Of a stretch of 64,000 nt of DNA, positions 9,127-17,991 are shown piece by piece; position 1 is the first letter of the stretch, and each line of letters begins with the position of its first letter. The DNA lies in NCBI GenBank assembly GCA_963747255.1, contig CAVVEG010000002.1, forward strand, positions 268,759 to 332,758, given 5' to 3'. The DNA is from CAIYRG01 sp963747255 (GTDB lineage Bacteria; Pseudomonadota; Alphaproteobacteria; Micropepsales; Micropepsaceae). The notes under the pieces were generated by a model. It did no database searches. It had not been told where the DNA came from and saw only the letters and a program-made list of their open reading frames with translations. Position numbers and translations under genes: made by a program.

Positions 9127-9949
9127 AATAGCGACCCTGGAGCTCGATAAAGCTGTTGAACCCCTCCTTTATACGCTCAACCATTTGCGCCCGGCTGCCA
9201 CTGTCGCCGTAATACATCACCGCGGCGTCAAGCGCCTGAAGACCTGCGCGGTAGTGACCGATCTCCACAACCGTATGCAGTTCGAGCCAGAGATAGCTCG
9301 CCGACCTGCTGTCATCGCGTTCCAGCGCAGTGACCAGCCCGGGATAATTCTTCTTCAGATAGGCATGGACGAGGTTGAACTCCTGATGGGCGAAGAATTC
9401 GAGTCCGACGTGAAAACCCAGACCCGCGAATATCTGGTCCGATCCGCGCCGGTCGAAATATTTGCTGCGCGCCTCCTCCAGCAGATTTGCGAGCGTGGGC
9501 GGCAGCGGGCGCCGCGCATCAAATCTGCACTCATCTTCGCCGAAATATACGAGCGCGCCACGGAAAAAGCGCTGCGACAGATACTGATGAACCATGTTGT
9601 GCCCGGGCGACATGCGATATTCATCGCTTGCGGCTTCGGCTACGAAGGCAGCGATGCGGCCATTCGCCTGCCGGCAGAAATTGACCCCCGGCTCAGGATC
9701 GAGGAACAGATTGGGCGTGAGATGAATCAGTCCGGCAAGAAACGGAACGCGGGCGGCGAGCGCATCGTTGAAGAGAACAAAGCGATGGAGAAAGCAAAGC
9801 AGCTGAGTGTCGGTCGAAATCAAGTCCAGCTGTCGTTGCAGCCTCTGCTTGTTGGGCGCGGTTGCGATGGCGTCTTCGATCCAGGCGCCGATCGCATGCA
9901 TCTGTGGTGGCGAAGACGAATCCGGCAACATGACATTCGGCACGTTCAC
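9098..9949 (-). CDS. Heme-oxygenase-like (TenA/HDO-fold) putative metal-dependent oxidase
   Basis: A 283-residue, helix-rich protein with a GTG start. The central and C-terminal parts carry Glu/His-rich helices (FHVGLEFFAHQEFN, then a Glu-Leu-His-x5-Gly-His-Tyr stretch) resembling the metal ligands of heme-oxygenase-like diiron or iron oxidases. Members of this fold act as non-heme oxygenases, decarboxylases or desaturases in natural product pathways. It starts the minus-strand series, and its stop lies 28 bp inside the lyase reading frame, or 11 bp if the lyase starts at 9108, so the two genes are probably co-translated. Substrate and exact subfamily are unknown. Confidence 0.68.
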   Translation of the reverse strand: MNVPNVMLPDSSSPPQMHAIGAWIEDAIATAPNKQRLQRQLDLISTDTQLLCFLHRFVLFNDALAARVPFLAGLIHLTPNLFLDPEPGVNFCRQANGRIAAFVAEAASDEYRMSPGHNMVHQYLSQRFFRGALVYFGEDECRFDARRPLPPTLANLLEEARSKYFDRRGSDQIFAGLGFHVGLEFFAHQEFNLVHAYLKKNYPGLVTALERDDSRSASYLWLELHTVVEIGHYRAGLQALDAAVMYYGDSGSRAQMVERIKEGFNSFIELQGRYYEAILRDGH

Positions 9950-10043
9950 GGCAGGTCTGATCCTTCCTTTTGCGCCAGGTGCGAAATGCGAATGGCGTAT
10001 TTCAAATGTGAGGGGAAGCCATGACGCGCGTGACCGACGTGCG

Positions 10044-10431
10044 ATGACTCAACAGCTTGAAATCCTGGTTCTTGAAATCCGCTGCGCTCTTGCGCGTTTG
10101 CCCGCCGGCTCCCCTGTCCCGGATTGGGCTCGGGGCAAATTCGCGGCAGTGATTTCCTCCACGGCGGGAATCACCGTGGTCTGCGACGAACGGACGCTTC
10201 CGGCGGGGGCACAGGCGCGAAGCGGCTTCCGCTGCCTGGAAATTGCCGGTGAATTCGAGCTCGAATTCGACCGGAGTGCTTGCCGCCGCCGTACAGCCGA
10301 TTGCGACGGCGAAGATCAGCCTTTTCGCATACTCGACGTGGGAGACTGACTACATACTCATCCAAGAAACAGATCTCCAGCTTGCCGAATCTGCGTTGGC
10401 GGACGCGGGCCACCGCGTTCGCAGATTATGA
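10044..10431 (+). pseudogene. ACT-domain protein gene with a one-base frameshift
   Basis: The first 69 codons from the ATG at 10044 encode the N-terminal half of a small ACT-domain protein (DWARGKF, GFRCLEI). Another frame continues the match with TGVLAAAVQP, KISLFAYSTWETDYI and a final LADAGHRV, the typical second half. Skipping one T in the GAATTC at 10263-10268 joins them into one protein of about 128 residues, the usual length. Such proteins are thought to bind small ligands, often amino acids. The shift lies inside a perfect 18-bp palindrome (10251-10268). It may be a real mutation or a sequence error. The gene is divergent from the heme-oxygenase-like gene. Confidence 0.72.
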
Positions 10432-10789
10432 AGGCGCCACCAGAACAATCTGTCGATTTCCACTGCCCGGATGCCCACCTCGGACAGATCGGCTTCCCGG
10501 CCTGCGCCGGGTCAAGATTGCCGAACTTGAGCTGGTCGGCAACAGAAAAACATCCGGAATGATGGCCCATGCAGCCATGCTCAAACCGGGCTTAACGCAC
10601 AATTTGTTTCGACCCGGAAAAAACATGCAAATAAGACGCAAAATCTCCCCGCTGTTGTCGGCTTCTGCTGCCAAAACACGGGTCATGGTCAAAACCCGGC
10701 AGAGATAGTAGAGACATGCCGATCTGCCGAAACGCCGATTTTGCCGCAACGGCCCATTCCGGGCGTGCGCCACTTCAGAAGGATACGCA
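10432..10789. other. Intergenic stretch without recognisable gene
   Basis: No reading frame here has convincing start signals or family resemblance. The last bases before 10790 hold AGAAGGA, the ribosome binding site of the next gene. Nothing else was recognised. Confidence 0.5.
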
Positions 10790-11080
10790 ATGGCCAAATC
10801 ACCACTGAATGCCGCCGAGATGAACGCCCAGAGCTATTTCAAAAAAGCCGAGCAGACCAACACGCTCGCGAAACAGACACGCAAGAAGGAACGCTCGGCC
10901 ATCGCGGCAAATACCGCGAGATTGCGCGGGCTGCGGCTTGCAAAGGAAGAGCTGGAAAAAGAAGAGGCAGACAAAGCCGCAGCGGAGCATGCCGCCAAAA
11001 ACCCGGGCGCGCCGGAACCGGTCAAGGCCAGGCGCGTCGCGAAAACAAAACCGCCGGCGATGAAGCGCATGATTTATTAG
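10790..11080 (+). CDS. Small basic Ala/Lys/Glu-rich protein of unknown function
   Basis: A 96-residue highly charged protein, predicted almost wholly helical, with a coiled-coil-like middle (repeated Lys/Glu/Ala) and a basic C-terminus (VKARRVAKTKPP). AGAAGGA seven bases before the ATG is a good ribosome binding site. No signal peptide or membrane segment. It resembles uncharacterised small proteins of alphaproteobacteria in general character only; no function is assigned. Confidence 0.7.
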   Translation: MAKSPLNAAEMNAQSYFKKAEQTNTLAKQTRKKERSAIAANTARLRGLRLAKEELEKEEADKAAAEHAAKNPGAPEPVKARRVAKTKPPAMKRMIY

Positions 11081-11148
11081 CGGGAACTTGCCACTGGCGC
11101 AGCCCTCGATCTCACGGCCCCGGGGCTTCTGTTCGCCTCAACGACAAA

Positions 11149-12072
11149 CTAAAAATCCGCGACCCTCGCCGTCGGCAGCTGCACATCCTCTTCAGTCCCG
11201 TATTTGTGCGGATTTTCGGCGCAGACATCTTCCGGCCAGGCACTTGCCCCCGGCCCGACAGAGTCCACTGCAGGACCAAAAGTCACTGTCGCGGACCATG
11301 GCGTGGTGAAAACATTCGGATCATCGACCCTGAAGAGAAGCTGCAACCACTTGCCACGGGAGTTGAAATCGACGACCGGCGGATTGTTGAACTGCGGCAG
11401 CACATTGTCTTTGGACGCCCGCTGCACACCCTCTTTCGCCTGATCATAATCGATCAGCCGGTATCGTTCGGTGACATGCAGCGCCGCAGTCTGGGGCGTG
11501 CCGAACCAGTCGATCATCGCGAACGGGCCAGGCTTTATGCCGGTGGTATCGATCACCAGAGTGTCGCCCTCATAATGCCCGACTGAATCGCCGTACCAGG
11601 AAGGTGTGACATTCGCCGGGTGCGACGCATTCATGCGCACCCGCCGCACCTGATGATCCACGCGGTAGATCATCGTCAGGTGATCGCCGCGATCGAAAAT
11701 CTGCAGTCCATTGCTCGACAGCACGAAGGGAAGGCCGTTCGGCCAGCACTGGTTGCGCGGGTTGTGAAAGCCGAAATGCGACTTTGACTGCTCGCCCATT
11801 TTGCGCACGGTTTCGGACGCGCCCGGCTTAAGAATGGGATTATGATAATCGCCGACGAGCTGGGTCTGGATGCTGACGCCCTTTGGCGTGCGTGACAGAT
11901 TGACGAGCGCAGTCGGACCGGACGGAAGGGCCTCAAAACCGGGTAGCCAGGGGTGCGCCCAGATGCCCGAGAAATCCGGTACGCCCGCGCCAGCTGCCAC
12001 CTGACCGGATGCAGGCGCCGCCGCCGCAATTGCCGCCAAGGCCGCTACCTTCGATAAATTCCTGAGCTTCAT
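11149..12072 (-). CDS. Secreted protein of unknown function (paralogue of 23434-24321)
   Basis: A 307-residue protein with an N-terminal signal peptide (residues 1-23, ending near ASGQ). The mature part begins with FSGIWAHPWLPG and carries blocks such as YHNPIL, RNQCWPNG, PSWYGDSVGHYEGDTLVIDT, DWFGTP, TERYR and a C-terminal CAENPHKYGTEED. A second gene in this window, at 23434-24321, shares all of these blocks in the same order, so the two are clear paralogues. The family is usually annotated as hypothetical; an enzyme or binding role in the periplasm is possible but no catalytic signature was recognised. Confidence 0.88.
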   Translation of the reverse strand: MKLRNLSKVAALAAIAAAAPASGQVAAGAGVPDFSGIWAHPWLPGFEALPSGPTALVNLSRTPKGVSIQTQLVGDYHNPILKPGASETVRKMGEQSKSHFGFHNPRNQCWPNGLPFVLSSNGLQIFDRGDHLTMIYRVDHQVRRVRMNASHPANVTPSWYGDSVGHYEGDTLVIDTTGIKPGPFAMIDWFGTPQTAALHVTERYRLIDYDQAKEGVQRASKDNVLPQFNNPPVVDFNSRGKWLQLLFRVDDPNVFTTPWSATVTFGPAVDSVGPGASAWPEDVCAENPHKYGTEEDVQLPTARVADF

Positions 12073-12435
12073 CGCCGCCTCGCAATCTTCGTGACCGCGA
12101 TGCTACACCGGTTCAGCGGCAGTCATAAACCCCGCAGTGCCGGAGCGATCAATCTGATCGACATACAAGATGTGATAAAATCTTCTGCTGGCGGCAGGAA
12201 AAGCATCGCGCCGTGACATCCAGCAGCGGTGACGACAATTCACAGATCAGGGGCGCCGGGAAAATAATCGACGACAACCACAAGGTAAAAGCCCACGAGG
12301 AGCCTATCCGGCCGGCGCCTTCACGGGGGCAGCACAAACCCTCCTCGCACTCTCAGAGCCAAATAAGTGACGCGCGCCCGATTGGCTGAATCTTCGCGCC
12401 TCGTGATGCTGAAACGGGGCTGTTGCCGCGTTCTT
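12073..12435. other. Intergenic stretch without recognisable gene
   Basis: About 360 bp between the secreted protein gene and the small helical protein gene. No frame has good start signals or a recognisable family. Nothing else noted. Confidence 0.45.
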
Positions 12436-12609
12436 TCACTGGCATCTGAACATTGGCTCGATCGGCGTCCATTCAGCCATCCGCTCAAAGGACTCGGCTG
12501 ACTTGAGTAGTGTCTCCCGGGAATCCGGCTGGTCCACCTGAGAGGCTATCTTCCGCATCTCCGCCGCGCGCTTCAGATATCTCTCGGCACTCGCTTTATC
12601 GGCTAGCAT
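12436..12609 (-). CDS. Small helical protein, 57 residues (family A member)
   Basis: A short gene with GTGAGG six bases before its ATG. The product has the pattern of two amphipathic helices: AERYLKRAAEMRKIA, then DSRETLLKSAESFERMAE. The same layout (an R-x-x-A helix, a short loop, R-x-x-LL-x-x-A-x-x-(F/Y)-x-x-MA) is found in the products at 12866-13048, 29410-29598 and 30676-30849. Such proteins are common and uncharacterised in soil alphaproteobacteria. It has no signal peptide or catalytic motif and is probably cytoplasmic. Confidence 0.7.
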   Translation of the reverse strand: MLADKASAERYLKRAAEMRKIASQVDQPDSRETLLKSAESFERMAEWTPIEPMFRCQ

Positions 12610-12865
12610 TCCAACCTCACGCTGAATAAGTAACCCGATGCTACCGCGGCGCGGAGATTTAACAATCGGTTAATGCAAATATGGTGAACGCGTCCCGGCG
12701 TTGCAGCTGGCGGCCGGACGCGGCCCTGCACGGGGTGACTGAAAACCCTGAAAGCGGCGATGCAAATGGAACCGCTGTGACATTGACCGGAGCGGCGCAC
12801 AATTGATTTCGTCTGAAACTGCTGCGGTTGTATTCTTCGGATGCAGCCTCTCTCGGGAGGATTGC

Positions 12866-13048
12866 ATGGTACGTGTCAGTGAGTGCCGCGACTGCGCGGA
12901 GCAATGCCGGGCAATGGCCAAAACAGCCAGGAACGAGGCGCAGAAGGAGCTTTTTCTCCAGTTGGCGAATGAATGGGAAGCTTGCGCCAAAGCGCGCCAG
13001 AAGCTCCGAAGGCTGAAACGCAAGGTCCAGCAGCCCTTCAAGCAATGA
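12866..13048 (+). CDS. Small helical protein with a Cys-rich N-terminus, 60 residues
   Basis: The ATG at 12866 follows GGGAGG with a 5-base gap; an in-frame upstream ATG at 12803 has no such site. The product contains CRDCAEQCRAMAKTA and then KELFLQLANEWEACAKA, the same two-helix pattern as the other small helical proteins, but with four cysteines that could bind metal or form disulphides. It ends in a basic tail (LRRLKRKVQ). A strong terminator follows directly. Function unknown. Confidence 0.72.
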   Translation: MVRVSECRDCAEQCRAMAKTARNEAQKELFLQLANEWEACAKARQKLRRLKRKVQQPFKQ

Positions 13049-13052
13049 AACG

Positions 13053-13086
13053 CCACGGCAGGGGGACTGCCGTGGTCCTGTTTTTT
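13053..13086 (+). terminator. Rho-independent terminator
   Basis: A perfect 9-bp stem (CCACGGCAG / CTGCCGTGG) with a GGGGA loop, followed after a few bases by TGTTTTTT. It lies 4 bp after the stop of the small helical protein gene, on the same strand, and separates it from the convergent amidohydrolase gene. Confidence 0.85.
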
Positions 13087-13091
13087 CTATC

Positions 13092-14789
13092 TTAAAGTGT
13101 TCCCTCAAGCCCCGAAAAAACGCCTTCGCCATAGACTGCGCGGCCACCGACCAGGGTCAGCAGGGAGTGGAGCTCGCCAACCTTGTCCACCGGGACCGAC
13201 ATGTAGTCATCGGAAAGAACCGCCAAATCGGCGTATTTTCCCGGTTCCAGTGAGCCGCGTTTGTCTTCATCGAAGGTGAACCACGCGGCATTGAGCGAAT
13301 ACATACGCAGCGCCTCCTCGCGGGAAGGGCTTTCCTCAGGCCCGCGCATTGGCGTTCCGTCGATCATCTTGCCGTCCAGCAGCCAACGCAGCGAGACGAA
13401 CGGATTGAAGGGAGAGACCTGGTCGGAATCGGTGCCTGCCGCCACATGCAGGCCCATTTTCAAAGCGGTTTTGATCGGCGGGGTGCGCTTCGATGCTTCT
13501 CGCCCGAGCACCTTCATGACGATCGGACCGGCATAAAGCAGACGGTCCTGCACGCCCCACCCCATGTTCAGCGCCTTCATACGCGCAAGCGTTCGGTCGG
13601 ACGCGTTCTCGATATGGACGATTTGCCAGCGCAACGCGCCAATCGGGAATTCCTTGTTCACCGCCTCGAAACAATCGAGGATCAGTGATGCGGCCTTGTC
13701 GCTCGCGGCGTGCTGCTGCACGTTGATCCCGCGCTCTGCCGCCCATTTTGCCACGGCGCAGAAATCTTCCCGGTCCTTCGCCGTCGGATTATAGGGGAGC
13801 CCGACCGTCGATCCGTCATACATGCCCTGCGTGAGCGACTCGCCGATGCCACGATAGCGCAGCATGTCATCGCCAAAATTCATCGGGGTGAACGAGGTCA
13901 GAGTCCTGAAGCTCTCCAGCTCGTTGGCGCGTCCCTCGGAGCCGATGTGAAAACTGACGCGCAGCGTCATTTCCTTCTTTTGCCAGAGCGTCTGCACGGC
14001 CCGGTAATGCTCGGGCAGCATGCCGCCACCGGGAAAATCATTGATCGCAGTCAGGCCGAACCGGTTCATGTCGCGAAAATACGCTCGTGTGCCGGCGAGC
14101 TGCTGGTCGAAGGTTGGTTCGGGAATCTTCGCGGTGAAAAAATTGAAGGTCCGATTGACGCCCGTGAACATCCCGGTGAGATTGCCGCCAGCGTCCTTCT
14201 CGGCTTTGCCGCCGGGGATTTCGGTACCGGGCGCCAGTTTCATTAATTTGAGCCCGGCGGGTGTGATCCAGGCGGTGTTGTAAAGTCGCTGGACATAAAC
14301 CGGCCGATCGGGAGCGGCGACGACCAGTTCCGCAACCGTAGGCCCGCGCTTCTCCTGAAATTGCAGGTCGGTCCACCCGCCTCCAACCTTGATCCATGCC
14401 CCGGCCGGCATCGTCTTCGCGGCGTCACGAACGAGGTCCAGAGCCTTCGCAAGCGTGGGCACTCCGGCCCAGCTCAGTTCGACGGAATGGGTGAGGCCGG
14501 CCCGAAGCGCATGAATGTGTGAATCCATCAAACCGGGAATGACTGTGCGACCGCCGAGATCGACAATATGCGTGCGAGTGCCGGCCGTCCGGCGGATCTC
14601 TGCATCAGAGCCGGTAGCCAGAATCGCGCCATCCCGGATCGCAATGGCTTGTGCGACGGCGGAGGAGCCGTCCAGCGTGATGATCTTCCCGTTCAGCAGA
14701 ACGGTGTCGGCAGCCTGTCCCTGAGCATGTCCGTCTGTTGACAAGGCACACGAAGCCAACAGCGCAATCAGCGCCAGCCTTTTCGCCAT
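13092..14789 (-). CDS. Exported metal-dependent amidohydrolase (YtcJ-like)
   Basis: A 565-residue protein from the ATG at 14789, chosen because AAGGG lies 7 bases upstream and a signal peptide follows at once (MAKRLALIALLASCALS, then HAQ); a longer in-frame reading from 14870 lacks these. Residues 32-80 give the typical beta-sandwich start of amidohydrolases (LLNGKIITLDG), then VIPGLMDSHIHA with the HxH metal motif, and near the C-terminus GTDSDQVSPFNP and SREEALRMYSLNAAW. The family hydrolyses amides, carbamates or similar bonds; substrate unknown. Periplasmic location is inferred from the signal peptide. Confidence 0.93.
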   Translation of the reverse strand: MAKRLALIALLASCALSTDGHAQGQAADTVLLNGKIITLDGSSAVAQAIAIRDGAILATGSDAEIRRTAGTRTHIVDLGGRTVIPGLMDSHIHALRAGLTHSVELSWAGVPTLAKALDLVRDAAKTMPAGAWIKVGGGWTDLQFQEKRGPTVAELVVAAPDRPVYVQRLYNTAWITPAGLKLMKLAPGTEIPGGKAEKDAGGNLTGMFTGVNRTFNFFTAKIPEPTFDQQLAGTRAYFRDMNRFGLTAINDFPGGGMLPEHYRAVQTLWQKKEMTLRVSFHIGSEGRANELESFRTLTSFTPMNFGDDMLRYRGIGESLTQGMYDGSTVGLPYNPTAKDREDFCAVAKWAAERGINVQQHAASDKAASLILDCFEAVNKEFPIGALRWQIVHIENASDRTLARMKALNMGWGVQDRLLYAGPIVMKVLGREASKRTPPIKTALKMGLHVAAGTDSDQVSPFNPFVSLRWLLDGKMIDGTPMRGPEESPSREEALRMYSLNAAWFTFDEDKRGSLEPGKYADLAVLSDDYMSVPVDKVGELHSLLTLVGGRAVYGEGVFSGLEGTL

Positions 14790-14888
14790 CGATTGACCCT
14801 TGAAAGTGAGCGTCCGCAGATTCCTTGAAGGAAACTTGAGTGGTCCGGCGTTGCTGCGCCATTGCAGCAACGCCGTGTGAGCGGTCAG

Positions 14889-15590
14889 CTAATTCAAACC
14901 CAAACTCTTGCGGACTTCGGCTTTCGTGGCCTGGAAATCCGCCTGGAAATCCGGGTTCTTCATCATCTGAAAAACGGCAAGCTCCGCGATCATGTGCGCT
15001 GCGTCCCAATCCGACGGGTAGGCGGCGCCGCTCATCACGCGATTGGTGCCGTACTCCCAACCGCGTTCGTAAAGCGCCTCCCGCTTCTCCGGCACCATCT
15101 GGCTTAAAAGGATCGCCGAGATTGCGCCGGTCGTGCTGTGGCCGGACGGGTAGGTGGGGCCCATCGAAGCTTTGGCGATGTTCTCCGGCGTTCGGATATT
15201 TTTGTCGTACTGGAACGGCCGGATTTTCTTGTATTTCTGCTTCAGCGGTCCAACCCCGACACCCGCTTCCTTGACCACCTTGGCGAAGAAGGCGTCCGTC
15301 ATCGGCAGCTTCTCTTTGGAGAAATTCGCGCCGAGCACTGGCTCGCCAACAACGAACACGCTCTGGGCGAAGTCGCGCTGAATGTCTGCCATCTTCTGTG
15401 GCGACATGTTTTTCTGCGCATCGAGGATAAACTGATCGTCCAGTTTCCCCTGCGGCGAAGTCTCCGCCGGCGGTGGCGGGATGAGCATCGCGAAATCAAC
15501 TTCATTTGGCGTCATGTAAGGCCTTTCGGAGATCGAAAAGGCCGGCGTGGCCGCAAGACTCAGGGCTAAGGCCAGAGCAAATCTGCGCAT
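14889..15590 (-). CDS. PAP2/class A acid phosphatase-like protein lacking the nucleophilic His
   Basis: A 233-residue protein with a signal peptide (residues 1-19). The first two PAP2 motifs are intact: Kx6RP as Lys117...Arg124-Pro125 and PSGHS at 148-152. The third motif, R-x5-H-x3-D, reads Arg184-VMSGA-Ala190-YPS-Asp194: the His that carries the phosphoryl group in the family is Ala here. The DNA reads clearly GGCGCCGCCTACCC, with no nearby frameshift. The protein is thus either inactive as a phosphatase or does something else. It lies 99 bp downstream of no obvious partner but shares strand and secretion with the amidohydrolase and hydrolase genes on either side. Confidence 0.86.
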   Translation of the reverse strand: MRRFALALALSLAATPAFSISERPYMTPNEVDFAMLIPPPPAETSPQGKLDDQFILDAQKNMSPQKMADIQRDFAQSVFVVGEPVLGANFSKEKLPMTDAFFAKVVKEAGVGVGPLKQKYKKIRPFQYDKNIRTPENIAKASMGPTYPSGHSTTGAISAILLSQMVPEKREALYERGWEYGTNRVMSGAAYPSDWDAAHMIAELAVFQMMKNPDFQADFQATKAEVRKSLGLN

Positions 15591-15770
15591 TCGGGGTCCC
15601 TCCAGTTTCTACAAATTTACTTTGTGGAAGATGGCAAATCTTCGAGCGTTGCGCCAGCACCTGCGCGCCGGTGATCACTGGGTACTCGGGCTCCGCAACT
15701 TCCGGTCAGGCTCAGACGGCCTCTCGGACGACCCATAGGAGATAATCGTTTTGTTCCCTTTCAGCACAGG

Positions 15771-16775
15771 TCACACCGCAAGACGCAGCATTTGCATCGC
15801 AGCCCGGCCCATAAATCCGTAGGGATTGCCGAGCGTCTCCTGCGTCTCGTAGTGATTGTAGCCTTTGCCGACGAGCAGACTGACCGGCTTTCGCGCGGCG
15901 ATGAGAACCTGGTGAAAGTCTCGCGATTGCCGCTGAAATTCGGGAGTCTCAAGACTGCCATAGGTCAGTGTGAGAGGCGTCTGAATGCGGCCAATATGGC
16001 GTTGCGGGCTCAGGGCCTCTTCCATTTCGTCGGTGAACTTCACGTAGCTTGATCGTTTGGAGATCCGGGCCGGCTTCAGATCGTAAATGCCGCTGCCGAG
16101 CAGAGCGCCCTTGATGATGTCCTGTGGCAGACCAAACTGCGACCAGTCCGTCGCGACCAGGCACCCGCCGAAATGGGCGCCCGAAGAATGGGCAATGACA
16201 TAGAGCCCCCTAGGATTGCCACCAAATGACTGGGCGTTCCTGTAGGTCCATGCGACAGCGCGGCGCAACTGATCGAACATCGGGAAGAGATCGCCATTGG
16301 TCTCAAGCACATTGTTGAAGTCGACCAACAGAAAATTCGCGCCGGCTTTGACGAAGGGTTCGGCCATATAGGAGTCCTGCGCGGCCCGGCCACCTCGCCA
16401 GGCTCCACCATGAATAAACAGCACAATCGGCGCGTTGGTTTTTTTTGTCCGGAAGACGTCGATGCCCTCGATCTCCCTGTCCCCGTAAGAAGCCCGAATG
16501 GGCTTTCCGATAGTGCCGAGTGCGATCTCGTTGTTCGCGGTGCGGCGCTCCGTGATATTCTTTGCGTTGAAAGCGTAGACAGTCTGGTCATAGGCGTCGT
16601 CCAGCTCCGACTGATCGAGATCGAGCCAGACGGGCGGGCCTTTGATGTGTGCCGGTCCGGGACAGCGTTGAGCCGCGGCTGTGCCTGCCGACAGGGCAAG
16701 CCCGCCCGCAACCGCCGCTGTGAGCAATACGCGTCGCGTGACAGGGCTCTCCGGGATCTGATCTTCTGACTGCAT
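15771..16775 (-). CDS. Exported alpha/beta hydrolase (BD-FAE/esterase-like)
   Basis: A 334-residue protein with a twin-arginine-like N-terminus (TRRVLLTAAVAGG) and cleavage near TAAAQR. The oxyanion motif HGGAW is at 122-126 and the nucleophile elbow AHSSGA places the nucleophile at Ser197. The acid/His part lies near the C-terminus (KGYNHYET). This pattern fits carboxylesterases and kynurenine-formamidase-like enzymes. The gene ends 15 bp after the start region of the metallo-beta-lactamase-fold gene on the same strand, so they are probably co-transcribed. Confidence 0.9.
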   Translation of the reverse strand: MQSEDQIPESPVTRRVLLTAAVAGGLALSAGTAAAQRCPGPAHIKGPPVWLDLDQSELDDAYDQTVYAFNAKNITERRTANNEIALGTIGKPIRASYGDREIEGIDVFRTKKTNAPIVLFIHGGAWRGGRAAQDSYMAEPFVKAGANFLLVDFNNVLETNGDLFPMFDQLRRAVAWTYRNAQSFGGNPRGLYVIAHSSGAHFGGCLVATDWSQFGLPQDIIKGALLGSGIYDLKPARISKRSSYVKFTDEMEEALSPQRHIGRIQTPLTLTYGSLETPEFQRQSRDFHQVLIAARKPVSLLVGKGYNHYETQETLGNPYGFMGRAAMQMLRLAV

Positions 16776-16789
16776 GGTGGAACGTCCGG

Positions 16790-17717
16790 CTATTTCTTGA
16801 GCGAGCGGTACACGACGCGGGTGAAATTCCCCGCCGCCTGCGCGCTCACCTTCAGTTTCGCATCGTAATCGGCATTGGGTTTTGCCGCGACAACCTCATC
16901 TTCGGTTTTGCCCTGATCGATGAGCCTCCGGATTCGGGCGCGAACCGTGGTCAACATTTGACGGTAATCCCCGATCATGGCCCTGATCCCTGGCGGGCCA
17001 TGACCCGGCACGATCCTGGTATCGTCTTTGGCCAACCGAAGAACCGCGTCGACTCCAGCGATCATGCCATCGATGCTGCCGCCGTAAAGGTAATCGATGT
17101 TGGGATAGCGGCCGAAGGTAATGATGTCGCCGGTTGCGAGCACGTTCGCGTCCGGAAAATAGACCATCGTGTCGCCGTCCGTGTGCGCGTTCGCAACGTG
17201 GACGAGATTGGCGCTGCGGCTTCCCGCGGTGAGCGTCATTGAGTTCTGAGTACGACAATTTCGGCAGAGCAGCCGGCGGCTCTGCCGGGACAACTGTCCC
17301 GGTCACGCCACTATGCGTACCGGCAGCAAGATGCATCGCTACGCTCTGATGCGCCACAATTGTCGCACCATCCCTGGCGAATTCGGCATCGCCACCCGTG
17401 TGATCGCGATGAAAATGCGTGAGCACAAGATAACGGATGGGCTCGGTGCTGATCGCGGCGATCGCGGCTTTGATCTTGTCGTGCAGTGGCGCGTATTCAT
17501 CATCCACCATGATGATGCTGTCATCCGCCACCGCAATGACGATGTTTCCACCGTCGCCTTGAAGCATGTAGGTGCGGTGGCCGAGATCGGTCGTGTGAAC
17601 CACCGTCCTGGCGAAATCGGCTGGTGGCGTGGTCGGCGGCTGGAACGGTTGCGCCAGTGCCGCAGCGCAAACGAGCGAAAATGCCGGTGCGGCGGCCAGC
17701 TTTGTGAGCGGCTTCAT
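16790..17717 (-). pseudogene. Metallo-beta-lactamase-fold hydrolase gene with a one-base frameshift
   Basis: From the ATG at 17717, a signal peptide (to about residue 22) is followed by the N-terminal half of an MBL-fold enzyme with HFHRDHTGG (His101, His103, Asp105, His106 metal ligands). After KLSYS the match moves to another frame, which gives MTLTAG, VANAHTDGD (third ligand His) and VPGHGP (fourth region) down to the stop at 16790. Removing one base from the GAACTC at 17246-17241 restores a single protein of about 308 residues (SYSDSMTLTAG). All metal motifs then line up. It is either a fresh mutation or a sequence error. Confidence 0.82.
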
Positions 17718-17991
17718 GGCAGCAGTCCTCCAGGAACTCTTGACGCAAGTTTATTCAAACTAAGCTTCGCAACCGGCGGCTGTAAACTGAGGCACAGGCA
17801 TGCTTGCCTCGCCGGCCGGTCCGCCGTTACGATGTCGCGTGCCCGATAAATTCGCTGCAACAGGCGACCTTACCGCCAGGCGTTTGGTTACGCCGCGGCG
17901 TGCTCGCCGGTGTTGGAACTGTCGGCCGGCTGTGCGGGAGTTGCTGTTCGTCTCCGATCGGTTCGCTGTCCGCCTGCGGCCCGGACCTCGC

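Noticed and set aside
10251..10268. Cloning-site or vector contamination (EcoRI-SacI-EcoRI string)
   Set aside because: The flanks on both sides are coding sequence of the same ACT-domain gene, so it is native DNA.
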